DNA of 64,000 bases, taken from contig JADWQD010000013.1 in NCBI GenBank assembly GCA_016110215.1, forward strand, positions 744,001 through 808,000, read 5' to 3'. Within the stretch, counting starts at the first letter, position 1, and each line of letters opens with the position of its first letter. The stretch is from Capronia americana. Its lineage: Eukaryota; Ascomycota; Eurotiomycetes; Chaetothyriales; Herpotrichiellaceae. Position numbers and translations under genes: made by a program. Below, piece by piece: positions 41,734-53,200 of this stretch. A model generated the notes under the pieces. The model searched no databases and was not told the origin of the DNA. It saw nothing but the letters and a program-made list of their open reading frames with translations.

Positions 41734-43933
41734 ATGTCGCAAAGCGATCTGATACCGCGCCGGATCCAGTTCTCTAGTTGTGACGAGTGTCGAAAAGCCC
41801 GAGTCGCGTGCGATGCTGGGAGGGCGCGCCGGAACCGAGTGGATCAAGACGAGCTGGTATCATGTACCAGGTGTCTCAATCGCCAACTGCCCTGCACATT
41901 CGAGGTGGGGACGCTCTCTTCCAAAGTACTAACTGCCGACGCACGACACAATGCTGACTGCCGTCTGGTTCTGTATAGTGGATGAAGCCGGGCGCGACAA
42001 GCTCCTCCGCCCATCGCAAAAGTGTCGATGGCAAATCTCGAAGGCATCGGCTTCGACAACCAACGCAGGAGTCGCCTGTCAACGGAGACAACCACATCAA
42101 CGTCGGCGGCGGCTCGTCACCTACACTGATTCGACATAATTCGGAGACGGTATTCCGCGGACGCTCAAGCAGGTATGATAAACCATGACTTCAAGTGCTC
42201 TATCTGACCGCGCGAAACAAGCTATGAATGGAGCCTTTCCTCGCACCAATTGTCGCAAACTCTTTTCACAAGACCTTTGACCAGAGAGGAGACGGACCCG
42301 GTCCAGTACCAATGGCTGCATACGATATATGAGGCCGCTTTCGAAACGGTGTTCGGCTCGTGGATGGGCCGACACAGCAATCCTTTTGCGTAGGTCAACC
42401 GTCGAGGAAGCTCAGCATGTGTCTGACAATGGCAGTTTCGGAGAACAGAGCTTGGGAGAGGTGATCAGCATACGTCGAACTTGCAGCCAACTCGACAGAC
42501 ACATTGACGAAGAGGAAGCTAGCTCAGGGGTGGCGCCCGGCGTTGAAACCCCTCGAGATCCTGCCAGGGACGAGAGGGACGTGCAGCTCGACCAGTTCCT
42601 TGACCATGCCATCCAGTCTTTCGCCGCTCGGTGGCTGTCCTTGACTTATCAGACCCCTTCGCCGGGGCCGTGTGATCCCGATATCGTTTGTCGCCTGTGG
42701 CGGCGCGCGCACAATGACATGCTCAAGGTCATCAACAGGCCGTCTTATCGATCGATGCTCGCTTTGCTGTTGTTTGCTCTTACGCCCATACCGGTGGGCG
42801 TCTGTGAAGAGGAAGAGCTTGAGGGGGTATCCGGACAGGTCTGTGTTCACGCCGCCCTTCAGCAAATCCAGACACTCCGTGCTCGGCAAAAGAGTCTTCA
42901 GTTCAATGGGACACGAGTCAACCTGACGAATTCGAACCGGCCCGTCGGTGCCAGTCCTGCTTCACTGGCGACCGCCAATTTCATCATTGCCGAAAGCACT
43001 GCGTACTGGGCGGCGCTCACTTTTGACACATCTGCTTCTCTGACCCTCAATTGCAGGCCACTACTATCCTCCGGGCTGTTTGGCTTTGAGTCTGAACCAT
43101 CATGGCGCATGGTCCGGGCTTGCATCGGGATCTTCCACGAATCGGCACGAGACTGGAACCACGTCGACGTCGAAGTGACCGATGAAAGAGCGAATCAAGT
43201 CATAGCAGCGGGCGCCGCCTGGAAATTGTTGGTCTGGAAACTGACCGCCAATCTGAAGGAGTCGTTGAGAGACGGCCATGACGAGTCAGAAGTCCTGAGG
43301 GCATTCAACTCCGTGTCCAACGCCATCGATCAATTTAACGCCACTTACCGAGATTTGCTCATCGCATGCCAGAGACGAATCCAGTTTCTCAATCAAGAGA
43401 CGCGACTTCGCTGGTGTAAGTCTTCCCTTCACGTTCACTGTGCGCGCCGCCCTAAACTTCTTCCAGATGATCTTATGCTCCATTACAACCTCGCGATTCT
43501 GATGGTCACCGACATCGCGACGGCGACGCTGCGAGAGGACCTCCTGTCCCTTTTCTCGGCGAAGAGAGTTGACGCGGAAACATGGGTCATGAATTGTCTC
43601 GCATTCGGCTTGAACAACAAATACACATTGAAGCTCCAACGCAACCCCGATCCCGCGGACCCACCGACTCCATCACAGCAGGCGACAAGCATCACTGTGC
43701 CACTGGTCGCGATCGATCCTTATCCCCACCACGTCGTCGCGGCAGTGAAGCTCATGCAGCAGGCCATAGACCGGGACTTCGCAGCCGAGAAGATCAGCAC
43801 AGATGCTTACAGCAATTTGCATTCCACCTTGAAGCAAACCTTGAGCCACCTCCCTCGAGTTTCCAAATCGGTACAGACGACGCTCGCTGAGTTTGAAAGA
43901 GCCAAACACCTGCAACCCCTGCTTTATCCGTGA
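41734..43933 (+). CDS. Zn2Cys6 transcription factor with long-loop (AlcR-type) cluster
   Basis: Five exons (41734-41904, 41979-42172, 42222-42389, 42436-43415, 43467-43933) give 659 residues. The zinc cluster has cysteines at 16, 19, 26, 44, 47 and 54 (CDECRKARVAC, a 17-residue loop, CTRCLNRQLPC), followed by TFEW. A loop of this size is rare; AlcR of Aspergillus, the ethanol-utilisation activator, is the known case with 16. After a basic linker come YEWSLSSHQLSQTLFTR and a long helical regulatory region (about 180-640) typical of fungal activators. Introns all carry good donors (GTGGGG is the weakest) and TAG, AAG or CAG acceptors. Nuclear DNA-binding role is firm; target genes are probably the linked metabolic genes on either side. 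Confidence 0.9.
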
Positions 43934-45387
43934 TGGCGACGAGAGCGTCTGGCAATCTTTATGCCTAGTCGATCACACCACCGCCGTCCGATCCGACGAT
44001 CGCATAGCATCAATATAGGGGAGCGTTACTATTTGTCTTCGCTGAGATTCAAGCTGAGAGTCCCAGGGCGATAAATATCTTTGCCAACTCTTCTCTTGGC
44101 CGAAGCGGAAGAACATGCCGAGAGAAGATTAACTATAAGCTACGGCTAATAACGGTATCACTGCAATCTATGCGATTGAAGAGTCATTCTGAGGGACCAT
44201 GTCATATGCCTTGCCAAAGCACAGGCTCTCACGCTACTTAGGTATCACAGTACGGAGTACATATCTTGCTTCACAACAGCGAGATGCGTGAAGAGCATCG
44301 CCCAGCTCTCCGCTGGACGGCATTGTGCGAAGCTGCTCACCTGTACACAACTTGTAGACGATTCTAAGACAGTAAATGTCTGCATTCAGAAACCTTTTTG
44401 CAAGTTTTCGTGAGAAAATTGATATAATTTCATTGAATATTCACGCGTGCTGCGCGCGTTGAACGCGGGAAACACATCTACGTCATACATACACTCTGCG
44501 TTAACGCAATTAGGCTTAGATCAGAGCGCCATCAAAAGGACAAGGTGCGTCACCCAGAGGATCACCGTCTTGACCGTCCTAATCAGAGCGCGAAGTCATG
44601 GGCTCCAAGAGTGCCCGACGACAGCTCGATCGAGGGGAAGCCTCGATCAAGTCCACAGCTCCTTGTTGCTCGTCGAGGTCGCACAAGGTGCAGCAGCCAG
44701 ATCTGTCAGAAGCCACGCCAGGGTGTTCCCAGAGTATCAATCGTTGGGATGTTGTATCAGCTAACTTTCCGCCGTACTTACAGCAATGGGGTCGAAAGGG
44801 GCTGGAACGCTATCTATCGACATGGCAGCCATGCGTTGCAATCTACCCCGTCATTTAGATCTCTGGGGCATTCTCCGCCAAAGCGAAGCATTCGAAGCAC
44901 TCGTCATTACGGCTAGCCTCGCAACAAGCGACTTGGCGGAGAACGCCACGTTGCATCCGGATCCGGGGCCAAACGTTGTGCCATTTGCGCATCCCCATCA
45001 GGTGAAATGGAGAGCTCAACAAGAACGCGTGCCCAGTTAGAGCCCACGATAAGCGAAAGTCCTCGGATCCGGGCGTGAAGACTCCATTCTCCGCCACTGC
45101 CAAGAGGGCCACCCCAGCATCTGGCAGCCACGGGCGGACTTTCTCCGCAGCCACGCGGAGAAAATGTGGAGGGAAGCAAGGTTGTTCGCTTCCGCACGTC
45201 TAGGCGCATGTCAGAGGCCAGGATGCAGGATTGCAACCTGTATTTGCCGGAAACATGGGCAGTGCCTATATAGAATGCTGATGCCCTGAGATCATCACTT
45301 GTCCTACCAGTGCGCTCTTCCAACCCTTGTCGCATCACTTCTCTGAGCAGCAAACCAACTTCGCAGACACCGCATCGTCTCTCAGTC
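43934..45387. other. 1.45-kb intergenic region
   Basis: AT-rich in its first half (TGATATAATTTC near 44418). It separates the regulator from the MFS gene. Open frames of 80-170 residues near 44447-45422 on both strands lack family features. Confidence 0.4.
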
Positions 45388-47435
45388 ATGGCGCAGGAAC
45401 AAGGGGAGAAACCGTCTCTCACTGAAAAGGATGTTGTCTATGATCAAGCTGTACGTGACTGGCTCTCTATCGCCGGCTCTGACTTCGCCTCGTTGTCCGC
45501 TACTGACATATTCCTCAGTTGTCAAAGAAATCCAAGCATCATGATCCAAATTGGACGGGAGAAGGGATTGACACCTCGACGGTCGATTCCAAAAAGGTTC
45601 TGCGGAAGATGGACTTGCGGCTGATTCCCATGCTCGCCATTCTGTATCTGCTCTCCTTCCTCGACAGAGGGAACATTGGAAGTGAGTTCCGTCTCTCTTG
45701 CAAAGCCTGTACTGGTTTGCAAGCTTTGATTGTCCTCGTACCGTCGATAATGAATGTCACGCACTAACGCGATGCCACAGACGCGAAAATCCAAGGCATG
45801 CAAACCGACCTGAACCTTTCGGGCCCGGAGTATAATCTTTGCGCGACCGTCTTCGTAAGTTCCTACCTTGGATAACTGTTTTCCCCATCCCGTCTACCGT
45901 ATCCAACTAATCCTGTGCTGTCTTGCAGTTCTTCACCTACTGCGCTTTTGAGATCCCGTCGAATTTGCTCCTCAAACGCTTCAGACCATCGATCTGGCTC
46001 CCTTCCATCATGGTCGCGTGGGGCACAGTCATGACCTTAATGGGACTCGTCCAAAACTACCACGGCCTTCTTATTGCTCGCATCTTTCTTGGTGTGGCCG
46101 AAGCCGGCCTCTACCCCGGTGTTGCCTACTATCTGACAATGTGTGAGTGGTTTGAACTGCTTGGATTGCCACGGCCTTGCACGCACCCCCCTGACACTTT
46201 CCACAGCTAACACCCCCACGTGCTAACTAGGGTACTGCACCGAAGAACTTGCCTTCCGCCAGAGTCTGTTCTTCAGCGCGGCAAGCGTGGCGGGCGCCTT
46301 CTCCGGTCTGCTCGCCTACGCAATCGTGAAAATGGACGGAGTCGCCGGACAGGAGGGCTGGCGATGGATCTTCATCCTCGAGGGCCTTTTGACCGTCGCC
46401 GTCGCCTTTGCGGCCTTCTTCCTCCTCTACGATTTCCCTGACACTGCCACATTCCTGAGCCCGGAGGAGAAGGCCTGGGTCGTGCACCGGCTTAAGTACC
46501 AGGGCAGTAAGAAGAGCGGCAGGATGATCGCTGAGAGCGACCACTTCGAATGGAAATTCGTACGTAAAGGTAAGTTAAACCTCAGCCCTAATAACCCGAA
46601 TCTACTCTAACCACAACCCTAACCCTAATAGCCCTTACGGATTGGCAACTTTACCTGTCGCTTTTGATGTATTGGGGTATCGTTTGTCCCCTATACGGAA
46701 TTTCGTTGTTCCTGCCGACTATTATCAAAGAACTGGGCTATGCCTCGACGACGGCACAGTTGCTGACCATCCCAATCTACATCACGGCCGCCATCCTCGC
46801 CGTTGTCGTGGGCTACCTCTCCGACCGGGCCACCAAGCGAGGCGATTCCCGCTGGCCGTACGTTTTCGTCCCCATGTGCGCCATCCTTGTGGGCTTCATC
46901 GTCGCCATCTCCGGCTCCGCAGCAGGGGACATCCCCGGCGTGGTCTACGCCGGCGTCTTCATCGCCACGTGCGGCATCTACCCTGCCTTCCCGGGCAACG
47001 TGACGTGGATCGCGAACAACCTGGCCGGGAGCTACAAGCGGTCCGCGGGCATGGCGCTGCAAATCGGACTCGGTAAGTTGTGTTCCCAGACGTTCGTTGG
47101 ACGTGGAATGATTTGCTGTGTTGTTGATCTGGCAAAAGCCCCGAGACCGTGAGACGAATGCATGACTAACGGGGGCTAATTTAAATTTCACAGGAAACCT
47201 GGGCGGCGCAATGGCCAGCAATTTCTACCGCAGCGTGGACGCCCCGAAGTATCTCCTCGGCCATGGTCTGGAGATCATGTTCGTGGTGCTGGGCCTCGGC
47301 GCCGTCATCACGCTGCGCATCTCCTACGGGGTCATCAACAAGAAGAGAGAGCGGAGTGGGGCTGCCGAGTCGTACAGCGACGAGCAGCTCGCTGATCTGG
47401 GCGACAAGAGCCCTAGTTTCAGGTATACGCTGTAG
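45388..47435 (+). CDS. MFS transporter, anion:cation symporter (allantoate/nicotinate permease) family
   Basis: Seven exons (45388-45450, 45519-45681, 45781-45854, 45929-46142, 46231-46569, 46632-47072, 47194-47435) give 511 residues. The LAILYLLSFLDRGNIGNAKIQGM start, FFTYCAFEIPSNLLLKRFRPSIWLPSIMV, the ARIFLGVAEAGLYPG motif and ITLRISYGVINKKRERS near the end are hallmarks of the Dal5/Tna1 (ACS) family, which carry small carboxylates such as allantoate, nicotinate, pantothenate or biotin across the plasma membrane. Twelve membrane helices are expected. A telomere-like tract lies in intron 5 (46570-46631). All intron phases agree. Position between regulator and P450 suggests uptake of the pathway substrate, an inference. 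Confidence 0.93.
46615..46628. repeat. Interstitial telomere-like repeat in an intron
   Basis: AACCCTAACCCTAA is two units of the common fungal telomere repeat (TTAGGG on the other strand). Degenerate relatives lie at 46585-46597 (GCCCTAATAACCC) and 46603-46612 (CTCTAACCAC). It fills the 3' part of intron 5 of the MFS gene and supplies its branch point and TAG acceptor. Confidence 0.75.
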
Positions 47436-47952
47436 GACACAGAGAGAGAGAGGAGATGGTAGATGGTACAAGCTACAAGCTACAGTCGAAGCGTGCTGAA
47501 CGAAAAAGGGGGACTTGACGCGGCGAATCGAATATCATGCAGTAAATGAATGCAATGCGAACAATGCGTATCGACTATTCAATCATTCATTACAAGTACT
47601 GCGTTTGTTTCATCATATCCGTGTCCATATCCATGTCTGTATCCATGTTTGTATCGTGTCGGTATCCCAGTCGGTGTCTGCGTCGATGGGGGTATTGTTG
47701 TCCTTATATCGACCACCTTCTCTCTCTCTCTCTCTCTCGCTGCAACCCGACGCCTTCGTCTGACTTTCATCTTCATCCGCCTTCACGCGGCAAGAAAACG
47801 GGGTCCACTCGACGTTCAGTCATTCACTCACTCACAACATACACATCCATCCATTGCAATCCCATACAGCGCCTGCAGCGTCCGTCCATCCATTCTAAGC
47901 CATACAGTGCCTGCAGCGTGAGCGGCGCGGGTCCTGATATGAGTTCACTCAC
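47436..47952. other. Intergenic between convergent genes, low complexity
   Basis: Rich in simple repeats: AT/GC-mixed CATCC and TCCATATCC-like runs around 47615-47670, a CT run at 47718-47738, and CATCCATCCATT near 47845. No gene seen. Confidence 0.55.
47718..47738. repeat. CT dinucleotide microsatellite
   Basis: About ten CT units between the convergent MFS and P450 genes. Confidence 0.85.
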
Positions 47953-49522
47953 TCACGCCTTCTCCGTGGCAAGGATACTCAAATTCTGCGCCACGGGAGC
48001 GGCCAGCCACAACTCATGCATATCCATGCTCTCGTCGGTGACCTCGCCGACGAACTTGAGGTCGAAGCGATGGAACAAGGCCGCCAGAATGACCCTCAGC
48101 TCCATATACGCGAGGTGGATGCCGATACACTTCCGCGGGCCGTCGGCCCCGAAGGGCACGTACAGGTGGCGCATCTCGGCCGTCTCGTCGAGCCAGCGCT
48201 CGGGCCAGAACCGGTCCGGGTCCGGGAAGACGTCCGGGTCGCGGTGCGTGGTGTAGGCTTGGACCGAGACGATGGTGCCGCGCGGGAAGGTGTAGCCGCT
48301 CATGACGGCGCCCTCGGGCGGCACGTAGCGCGGCGTCGAGCCCGGGACCGAGGTGTCGATGCGCAGACCTTCCTTGATGATGCAGTTCAGGTAGGTGAGG
48401 GAGTCGAGTTTGGCATGCGGGGGCACGGCTTTGCGGTCGTGGGTGCCCAGCGCGGCGTCGAGCTCGGCGTCCAGCTTGCGGTGGATGGCGGGGTCTTTGA
48501 GGATGCGCCACACGATCCACGTCAGGGACGACGAGGTCGTGTGCGACCCGGCCAGGATGAAGCTCGTCGACTGCACGTTCAGGTCCTCGTCGGGGAGGGG
48601 CTGGCCATTTTCGTCGCGCGCGTTGATCATCTTCTGGAGCAGGTCCTTGTCGCGGCCTTTGTCCTCCTTTTGCTTGTATTCGCGCACCATCTTGGTGCCG
48701 CGCTGGTAGCCGCGCACGCTGCAGGCCTCGGCGTCGCGGATGAATTGGAACGGCGCGTAGCTGGCGTACTTGTTCAGCCAGCCGAAGTGCCACCGCACGG
48801 GCTCGATGGTCAGCGACCCGTACATGTCTTTGATGTACGGGTTGACCGCGCCCTTGTGGAGCATGTCGAAGCCGAAGCCGAAGCAGAGCTCGCACGTAAT
48901 GTCCATGGAGAGGTAGTGCCACCAGTCGTAGAGGTTGCTGGCTTTGCCTTCCCGGCCCTCGGCGGCGATGAGGTCCAGGCATTCGCGCACGTTCCTCTCG
49001 ATGATGTCCTCGTACTCGGTGATGGTGGACATGGAGAACAGATGGGCCAGCTCGCGGCGTCGCTTGGCGTGTGCTTTCCGGTCCGACATGGTGAAGAGCT
49101 CGGGTTTGGCATCCGTCATGCCGCGCAGCTGGTACTGGTAGAACTCGGTCTTGGTGAATTCCGAGTTGACGCCGTAGATGGCCGTGATGGCCTTGCTGTC
49201 CGAGGTCGAGATCTCGTTCGGCGCGACTCGGACCCATGGTCCGTACTTCAGGTGGAGCTCATGGATCGTCTTTGCTCGCACTCCGGCCCAGGTCTTGTAG
49301 ACGCTGCTCCGTTGTCAGGATCTGGATCCCACATCGAAGACGGGAAGTGGTCAAGAGTTTGAAGAATACTCACAGCCACCATTTGGTGTAGCCTGCCCAC
49401 CAGGGACCTGGAACCTTTCGCAGGGGCGAGAAGTACCACGGATAGAGCAGCCAGTAAACGACAAGTAGAGGGAGAAGGACCACGGCCATCCGGGCGGCGA
49501 CTTCGGAGCTGAGCAGTGCCAT
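47953..49522 (-). CDS. Cytochrome P450 monooxygenase
   Basis: Two exons (49522-49374 and 49303-47953) give 499 residues. The N-terminal anchor (MAVVLLPLLVVYWLLYPWYF, about 12-31) precedes RKVPGPWWAGYTKWWL; splicing across GTGAGT..CAG joins it to VYKTWAGVRAKTIHELHLKYGPWVRVAPNE. Landmarks: I-helix AGSHTTSS at about 301, with His where an acid usually stands; K-helix EGLR (about 361-364); FWPERW; heme loop FGADGPRKCIG with Cys at about 442. The type recalls fungal P450s of benzoate or secondary-metabolite pathways. ER membrane. It is convergent with the MFS transporter (517 bp between stops), with which it may form a pathway. GC-rich third positions. Two long antisense open frames here are codon-bias artefacts. 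Confidence 0.92.
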
Positions 49523-50245
49523 TTCGGAAGAGTCAAGTCAATAGTTGAGCTTGCCTGATTCCACGGAGCTGTTCGCGACAAAGATGACTCAGGCTGCTTT
49601 TGTACCTCTGTAGTGCTGGTTCATCCCAACGAGGCGGTGAGGTACCAAGTTCGTGTGTTTGAGGGGAAGGTCTTCGTATATACGAGACAATCCCAGCCTT
49701 GCCGCGGGCAGACTGCCACCCGGCTGTCCCCCGCTGCAGCCAGCATGAATCGAAGATTCGTTTTGAGCAAGCTGCGTCTGAGAGGCCGCGGACCCGGGAT
49801 CATGCAGCCTCGCCAATGGGAATTCTGAGCGGGGTGATACATGTGCAAAGTCTCGGTCCTCCGCCCTTGTCCGCACGAACTCCGTCTGCTTCATAAAGAG
49901 CGTGTTGTCATTGGACCTCCCACAGGACCATACGGGGAGGATCTGGGGAAAACGCGGGGAGAGGGTTTGTGGAAGACGAAGCAACAGCCAATGACGTTCG
50001 GAACAACAGAAACGTCAAGAGCATATAAGGCCCCGAGTCGCCTATAGAGTTCGAGACACGCTGCATAGAGGAAGTACGGGGTAGAGACGGTAACCATCCT
50101 GCAACTGTCAAGAGCTTCCTCGGACTGGGGTACGAGAGATCGGCTGACAAGGCTCGGAACATGTACAGTCGGGCTGTCCTTGACTGGGGACAGACAGCGA
50201 GGCGGTGATCGGTCTTCCATTCCAACTGCCATTTTCTTAGATGGG
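49523..50245. other. 0.7-kb intergenic region
   Basis: P450 promoter and 3' flank of the ABCC gene. Short frames on both strands are not convincing. Confidence 0.45.
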
Positions 50246-53200
50246 CTAACAAGCAGGTCGCCGCAACATGGTTTCAAAGCTCGTCCCCTCAGTGGCCTCA
50301 TACATCCTCCTGAAAACCGAATCTCTTGCAAGCAGTTCCTCTGCCGGCCCGAAGTCGACCAGGCTTCCGCCATCCAGGACAGCGATTTGGTCACTGTCCA
50401 AGATTGTGTGAAGCTGATCTGGAGCGACAGCAGTGATGACTGTATAAGCGGAAAACTCCTCTTGGAACAGGCGTTGGATGGCTATCCTCGATGCGGTGTC
50501 AAGTTTGCTTGTGGCATCGTCGAGAAGAAGCACGCCGCCCGTGCTGCGCTCCTTCTGCTTTCCGTCGCCGACACTCTTATATCTATCGTCCTTCATCAGC
50601 AGTAGACGTGCTATGCCGAAGAGTTGTCTCTGTGATGCTGACAGGAATTCTGAAGTGACAACAGCGTATAGTCCGCCTTTCTTTTCCAGCATTGGCCAAA
50701 GACCCACGTTTGAGAACGCCGAGAGCACCTGCGCATCGGTGCATTTTCCATCCGGGTCCACGTTGAAACGAACCGTCTTCTGCTGGACCAGCAACGTGTC
50801 TTGCGGGATGGTGAGTATACGCGCTTGGATATCTGCAAGCGGGATGGATCTAAGATCCACGCCATCAATACTAACGGAGCCTCGTGATGGTTCCAACAAG
50901 CCCAAGAAAAGGAGCAGCAAGGAAGTCTTGCCACTTCCTGTACGGCCACACAGGCCAATCTTTGCGCCTGGTCGAATCGACATGGTGACGTGCCGGAAGA
51001 CCTCGTTCGATGTACCATAGCCGGCACTAACATCGCAGACCTCGATACTGCCACTGGTGGGCCACGTTTGGGGGAGGTGGCCGTGCGCTGAGGAGGCGCG
51101 CTCCACCGGTGTCTCTTTCGCGAACTGTCTTATTCGGGCTATCGAACCCAGCGATACCTCCAGCTGCGTCCAGTACTGCAGCAGAAAAGAAAGGATATCG
51201 TTGAAGCTCAGAATGTTATTGAGTGATAGTCCAAGAGATCCTGCATTGGTAGCGCCGCGTAAGTTGACAGCCAGGGTCATGACTATCACAGCGAGTGCGC
51301 CAATGATCAGGTCGAGAACGAGCTGTAACCATCTCTGCGCACAGAAGAGCAGATAATAGGGTATCTGAGAGTCGTCGAGCTTTCTGATCATGGATCCTGT
51401 GAACTGTTGCTCCCAATGAAGACTCCGTATGGCAGACAAGCCCTTGATGGTATCGAGGAAGTGGGCATACAATGGACTTCTTAATTCCAACTCAATTACC
51501 CGGAGTCGCCGTGATGTGCGCAGGTATACCCACTGAACGAAGAACAACGCCAGTAGTACAGCAGGCACCGTCAGGGCCATCCAGCTCGATCCTGTGCATA
51601 TCAGCGCGAGAGATCCAATTGTCCAGAAGAGATAAATCGTCGTGCATAGTACGCCGGTGGGCAATTGTGATTCGATCAGAGTCATGTCCTGGCTGAATCG
51701 GTTGAGCGTTACGCCGACGTTGGCACTCGCAAGAAACAGGTAGGTGGCATTGGTGACAGTGTCGAGTAATACCCGGTGCAGATGGGCAGCCGACTCCGGC
51801 ACAAGTTTGAGGAACATGGTCCAGACGGTGACACCGAAGAACACTGCATTCCCGCATGCCATCGCAAAGTAAAGGGGCATCCATTTCGCAATGTTCATCC
51901 CGCCATCAGCCGTCCACCACTGCAGGATGATTTGCGACATGTAGTAGCATATTGTCTGAATTGCCGCAAACAAGAAGAATAGCACGACCCATGTCCAGGT
52001 CATGCTCCTGAAATAGAAAGCGTAATCCCCAAAGTCACTGTCATTCCGATTGACTTCCTGCAGTGGGTTGATACCAGGAATGGTCTGATTGCTCGTGCAA
52101 TTATCATCAGATGAATTCGATCCTTCGATCTCCCCGCGATATTCATATCGCCTTGGGTCGCTGCTAAAGATGAAATTGTCTAATTTCGGATTGTTTGTGC
52201 ACAGCTGAATGTTTCTCTGCTGGTCTATCGTAATCAAATTGTCCGCAATTCCGTTGAAGCGTCCCGTGCGTGTAGCAACGACGGCTGCAGCATTGAGCTT
52301 CCGGAGCAAGCCATCTCGTCCGAGTAGCTCCTTCATGACGATTTCCTCGACCAGCTGCCCCGAAGCGCTCAGCACATCATCGAGAAACATCAAAGTAGGA
52401 CGTTGGTAAAGGGCGCGAGCAAGTATGATGCGCTGTTTCTGACCGAAGTTGAGCGTAGCAGCCTGTGCATCGATGCGTGTCAAATCGCCATGAGACAGGG
52501 CAAGTAGCTCGTCACGAAGAGCACAAGCGGCAAGCACTGACTGATACCATGCTTCATCGTGAGGACCGGGATTCGGACCGGATATGTTTTCGCGAATCGT
52601 TCCCGTGAATAACCAGGGAACTTGTTCACAGTAGGCAAGCCTCGCACACGACAGCCCGGAGTCTGAGAGGCGTAGCTCTGCGTGCAGAGCCTTGAGAAGT
52701 GTCGATTTGCCTGAGCCACCTGGTCCAACAACAAGAGTGGAGGTTTGGGGCTTGAGGACTCGATCCAGGTTCCGGAGGAGACACCCCAAGTTAACAGGTG
52801 TTGGTACACTGGAATAAGAGATCTCTTTGACTTCAAATGAATTACCACGAGTATCGCTATGCTCATTCGCAAGGACAACCAGCTCGAGTTGGTCTCGACC
52901 TTGTTGGCGTTGAGCGTTCACAAGGTGTGCCTCAATCCTCTTGAGACAGCCAAGGCAAGACGCTGCCGCAGGGTAGGCCGTCAGTATTTCGGTGGCGGGC
53001 GTTGTGACTAGAGAAATGAGGGCAAGGCTTGTAAAAGCTTGAGAGGCGTTGAGGGAGCCAGAGCCGTCAACATGTGACTTGATGGCAAAGGCGATGAAAG
53101 TGATTGCGGCCGCAAGCGCGGGTGGGACGTTCCCTGCTCACTGCTGGTCAACAGATCTGCGATTGACAAGGGGACGTTGCTCCTACCCAGCGTGTTCAGG

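Noticed and set aside
44913..45422. 170-codon leftward frame upstream of the MFS gene
   Set aside because: It overlaps the MFS start and its promoter, with random composition.
48014..49362. Two very long open frames (over 400 codons) overlapping the P450 at 47953-49522
   Set aside because: They are shadows produced by strong C/G third-position bias in the P450; their proteins are Arg/His/Pro- or Val/Gly/Asp-rich without family features, while the P450 has all its motifs.
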